Below, piece by piece: positions 6,865 through 7,168 of a DNA stretch of 7,168 bases. Location of the stretch: positions 1-7,168 of the forward strand of contig DATGIQ010000689.1 of NCBI GenBank assembly GCA_035295665.1. Direction: 5' to 3'. The position numbers were made by a program, and so were the translations under genes. The notes under the pieces are model-generated. The model did not search any database, was not told the origin of the DNA, and saw only the letters and a list, made by a program, of their open reading frames with translations. This stretch comes from DATGIQ01 sp035295665 (GTDB lineage: Bacteria > Planctomycetota > Planctomycetia > Gemmatales > Gemmataceae). The first letter of the stretch is position 1; each line of letters starts with the position of its first letter.

Positions 6865-6912
6865 CGGCACGTAGAACCGCGCGGCGCTCACACCGCGCGG
6901 TTCTACGTGCCG
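6865..6912. terminator. Perfect 20-bp hairpin between convergent genes, candidate bidirectional terminator
   Basis: The arms 6865-6884 and 6893-6912 are perfectly complementary over 20 bp around the 8-base loop CGCTCACA. After one mismatch (6864/6913) four more pairs can form (6860-6863 with 6914-6917, one a G-T pair). Each arm contains the self-palindrome CCGCGCGG next to the loop. The hairpin starts 45 bases past the lipoprotein stop and ends 21 bases before the stop of the convergent gene, where a shared terminator would be expected. No T tract follows on either strand, so it would be a stem-only terminator or an RNA 3'-end stabiliser. It could also be a repeated palindromic element. A separate 6-bp pair GCTAAG (6821-6826) / CTTAGC (6857-6862) would compete with the base of the long stem. 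Confidence 0.5.
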
Positions 6913-6933
6913 CTGCTCACCCATCCGACCAGG

Positions 6934-7168
6934 TTATTTGTGATCCAGCCAAAACATGGTCCCCATGTCTGCAAGCTCCTGCATCCGTAGCAGACTGTAC
7001 GCAGAAGCCGCGGTTGGATTCGTGCCACTGTTCCCATTGGACTGCTGCGGCGTCTTCGCGGCTCCCGGCGTCACGGTGAGGGGAACAGCCTGCGTCGAAG
7101 GGGTTGCGTTGCCCACGGAAGCCGGTGGGCCATTTGCAGCCGTCGTGCCGCTGCTGACGACCGAAGTT
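6934..7168 (-). CDS. C-terminal end of an unidentified protein (5' end outside window)
   Basis: On the - strand the frame is open from the right edge to the TAA at 6936-6934, giving 77 residues of C-terminus. The GTG at 7116 is probably not the start, because the same kind of sequence (TSVVSSGTTAANGPPAS) continues upstream to the edge. The first 54 or so residues are rich in Thr, Ser, Pro, Ala, Gly and Asn, like a flexible or surface-exposed linker. The protein ends in a more ordered segment, AYSLLRMQELADMGTMFW followed by LDHK. I do not recognise the family. It faces the lipoprotein gene tail to tail, with the long hairpin between them. Composition suggests a secreted or surface protein, but that is weak evidence. 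Confidence 0.55.
   Translation of the reverse strand, partial: TSVVSSGTTAANGPPASVGNATPSTQAVPLTVTPGAAKTPQQSNGNSGTNPTAASAYSLLRMQELADMGTMFWLDHK

Noticed and set aside
1..7168. Search for tRNA, rRNA, CRISPR, insertion sequences, toxin-antitoxin or defence genes
   Set aside because: Nothing seen: no tandem short repeats with regular spacers, no transposase or nuclease motifs in the real genes, and no tRNA-like folds recognised by eye. A dedicated RNA search was not possible here.

Overview
The window looks like chromosomal DNA of a high-GC planctomycete, most likely from the Gemmataceae or a relative. No rRNA or marker gene is present, so this rests on the combination of families: a DUF1501 protein with a Tat signal, an ECF sigma factor with a long C-terminal membrane-anchored extension, a TIGR03067 lipoprotein, and a beta-helix protein ending in DUF4214 repeats. 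All four are typical of planctomycete genomes. I see no transposase, CRISPR array, tRNA, phage gene or known defence module.

Layout from left to right: (1) the 3' part of a + strand gene for a secreted-type right-handed beta-helix protein with four C-terminal DUF4214 repeats (1-1856). (2) A convergent intergenic region with a 10-bp inverted repeat. (3) A complete - strand DUF1501 gene (2040-3422). (4) A 303-bp divergent intergenic region that holds two near-copies of a GTAAAC-N16/17-CGT(C/T) arrangement, which could be ECF-type promoters for the next gene. (5) A complete + strand gene for an 849-residue ECF sigma factor fused through one membrane segment to a large C-terminal region (3726-6275). 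(6) A + strand TIGR03067 lipoprotein gene 53 bases downstream, possibly in the same transcript (6329-6820). (7) A perfect 20-bp hairpin (6865-6912) between that gene and (8) the 3' end of a convergent, unidentified - strand gene that runs off the right edge (6934-7168).

The most interesting unit is the sigma gene with its upstream motifs and downstream lipoprotein. The sequence suggests a one-protein transcriptional regulator that combines sigma regions 2 and 4, a membrane anchor and a probable extracytoplasmic part of about 550 residues, with no separate anti-sigma gene visible in the window. This fusion type is known in planctomycetes. The function of its C-terminal part and the genes it controls cannot be read from the sequence. 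The other genes look like ordinary planctomycete accessory and surface genes, and I did not find a clearly new multi-gene system.
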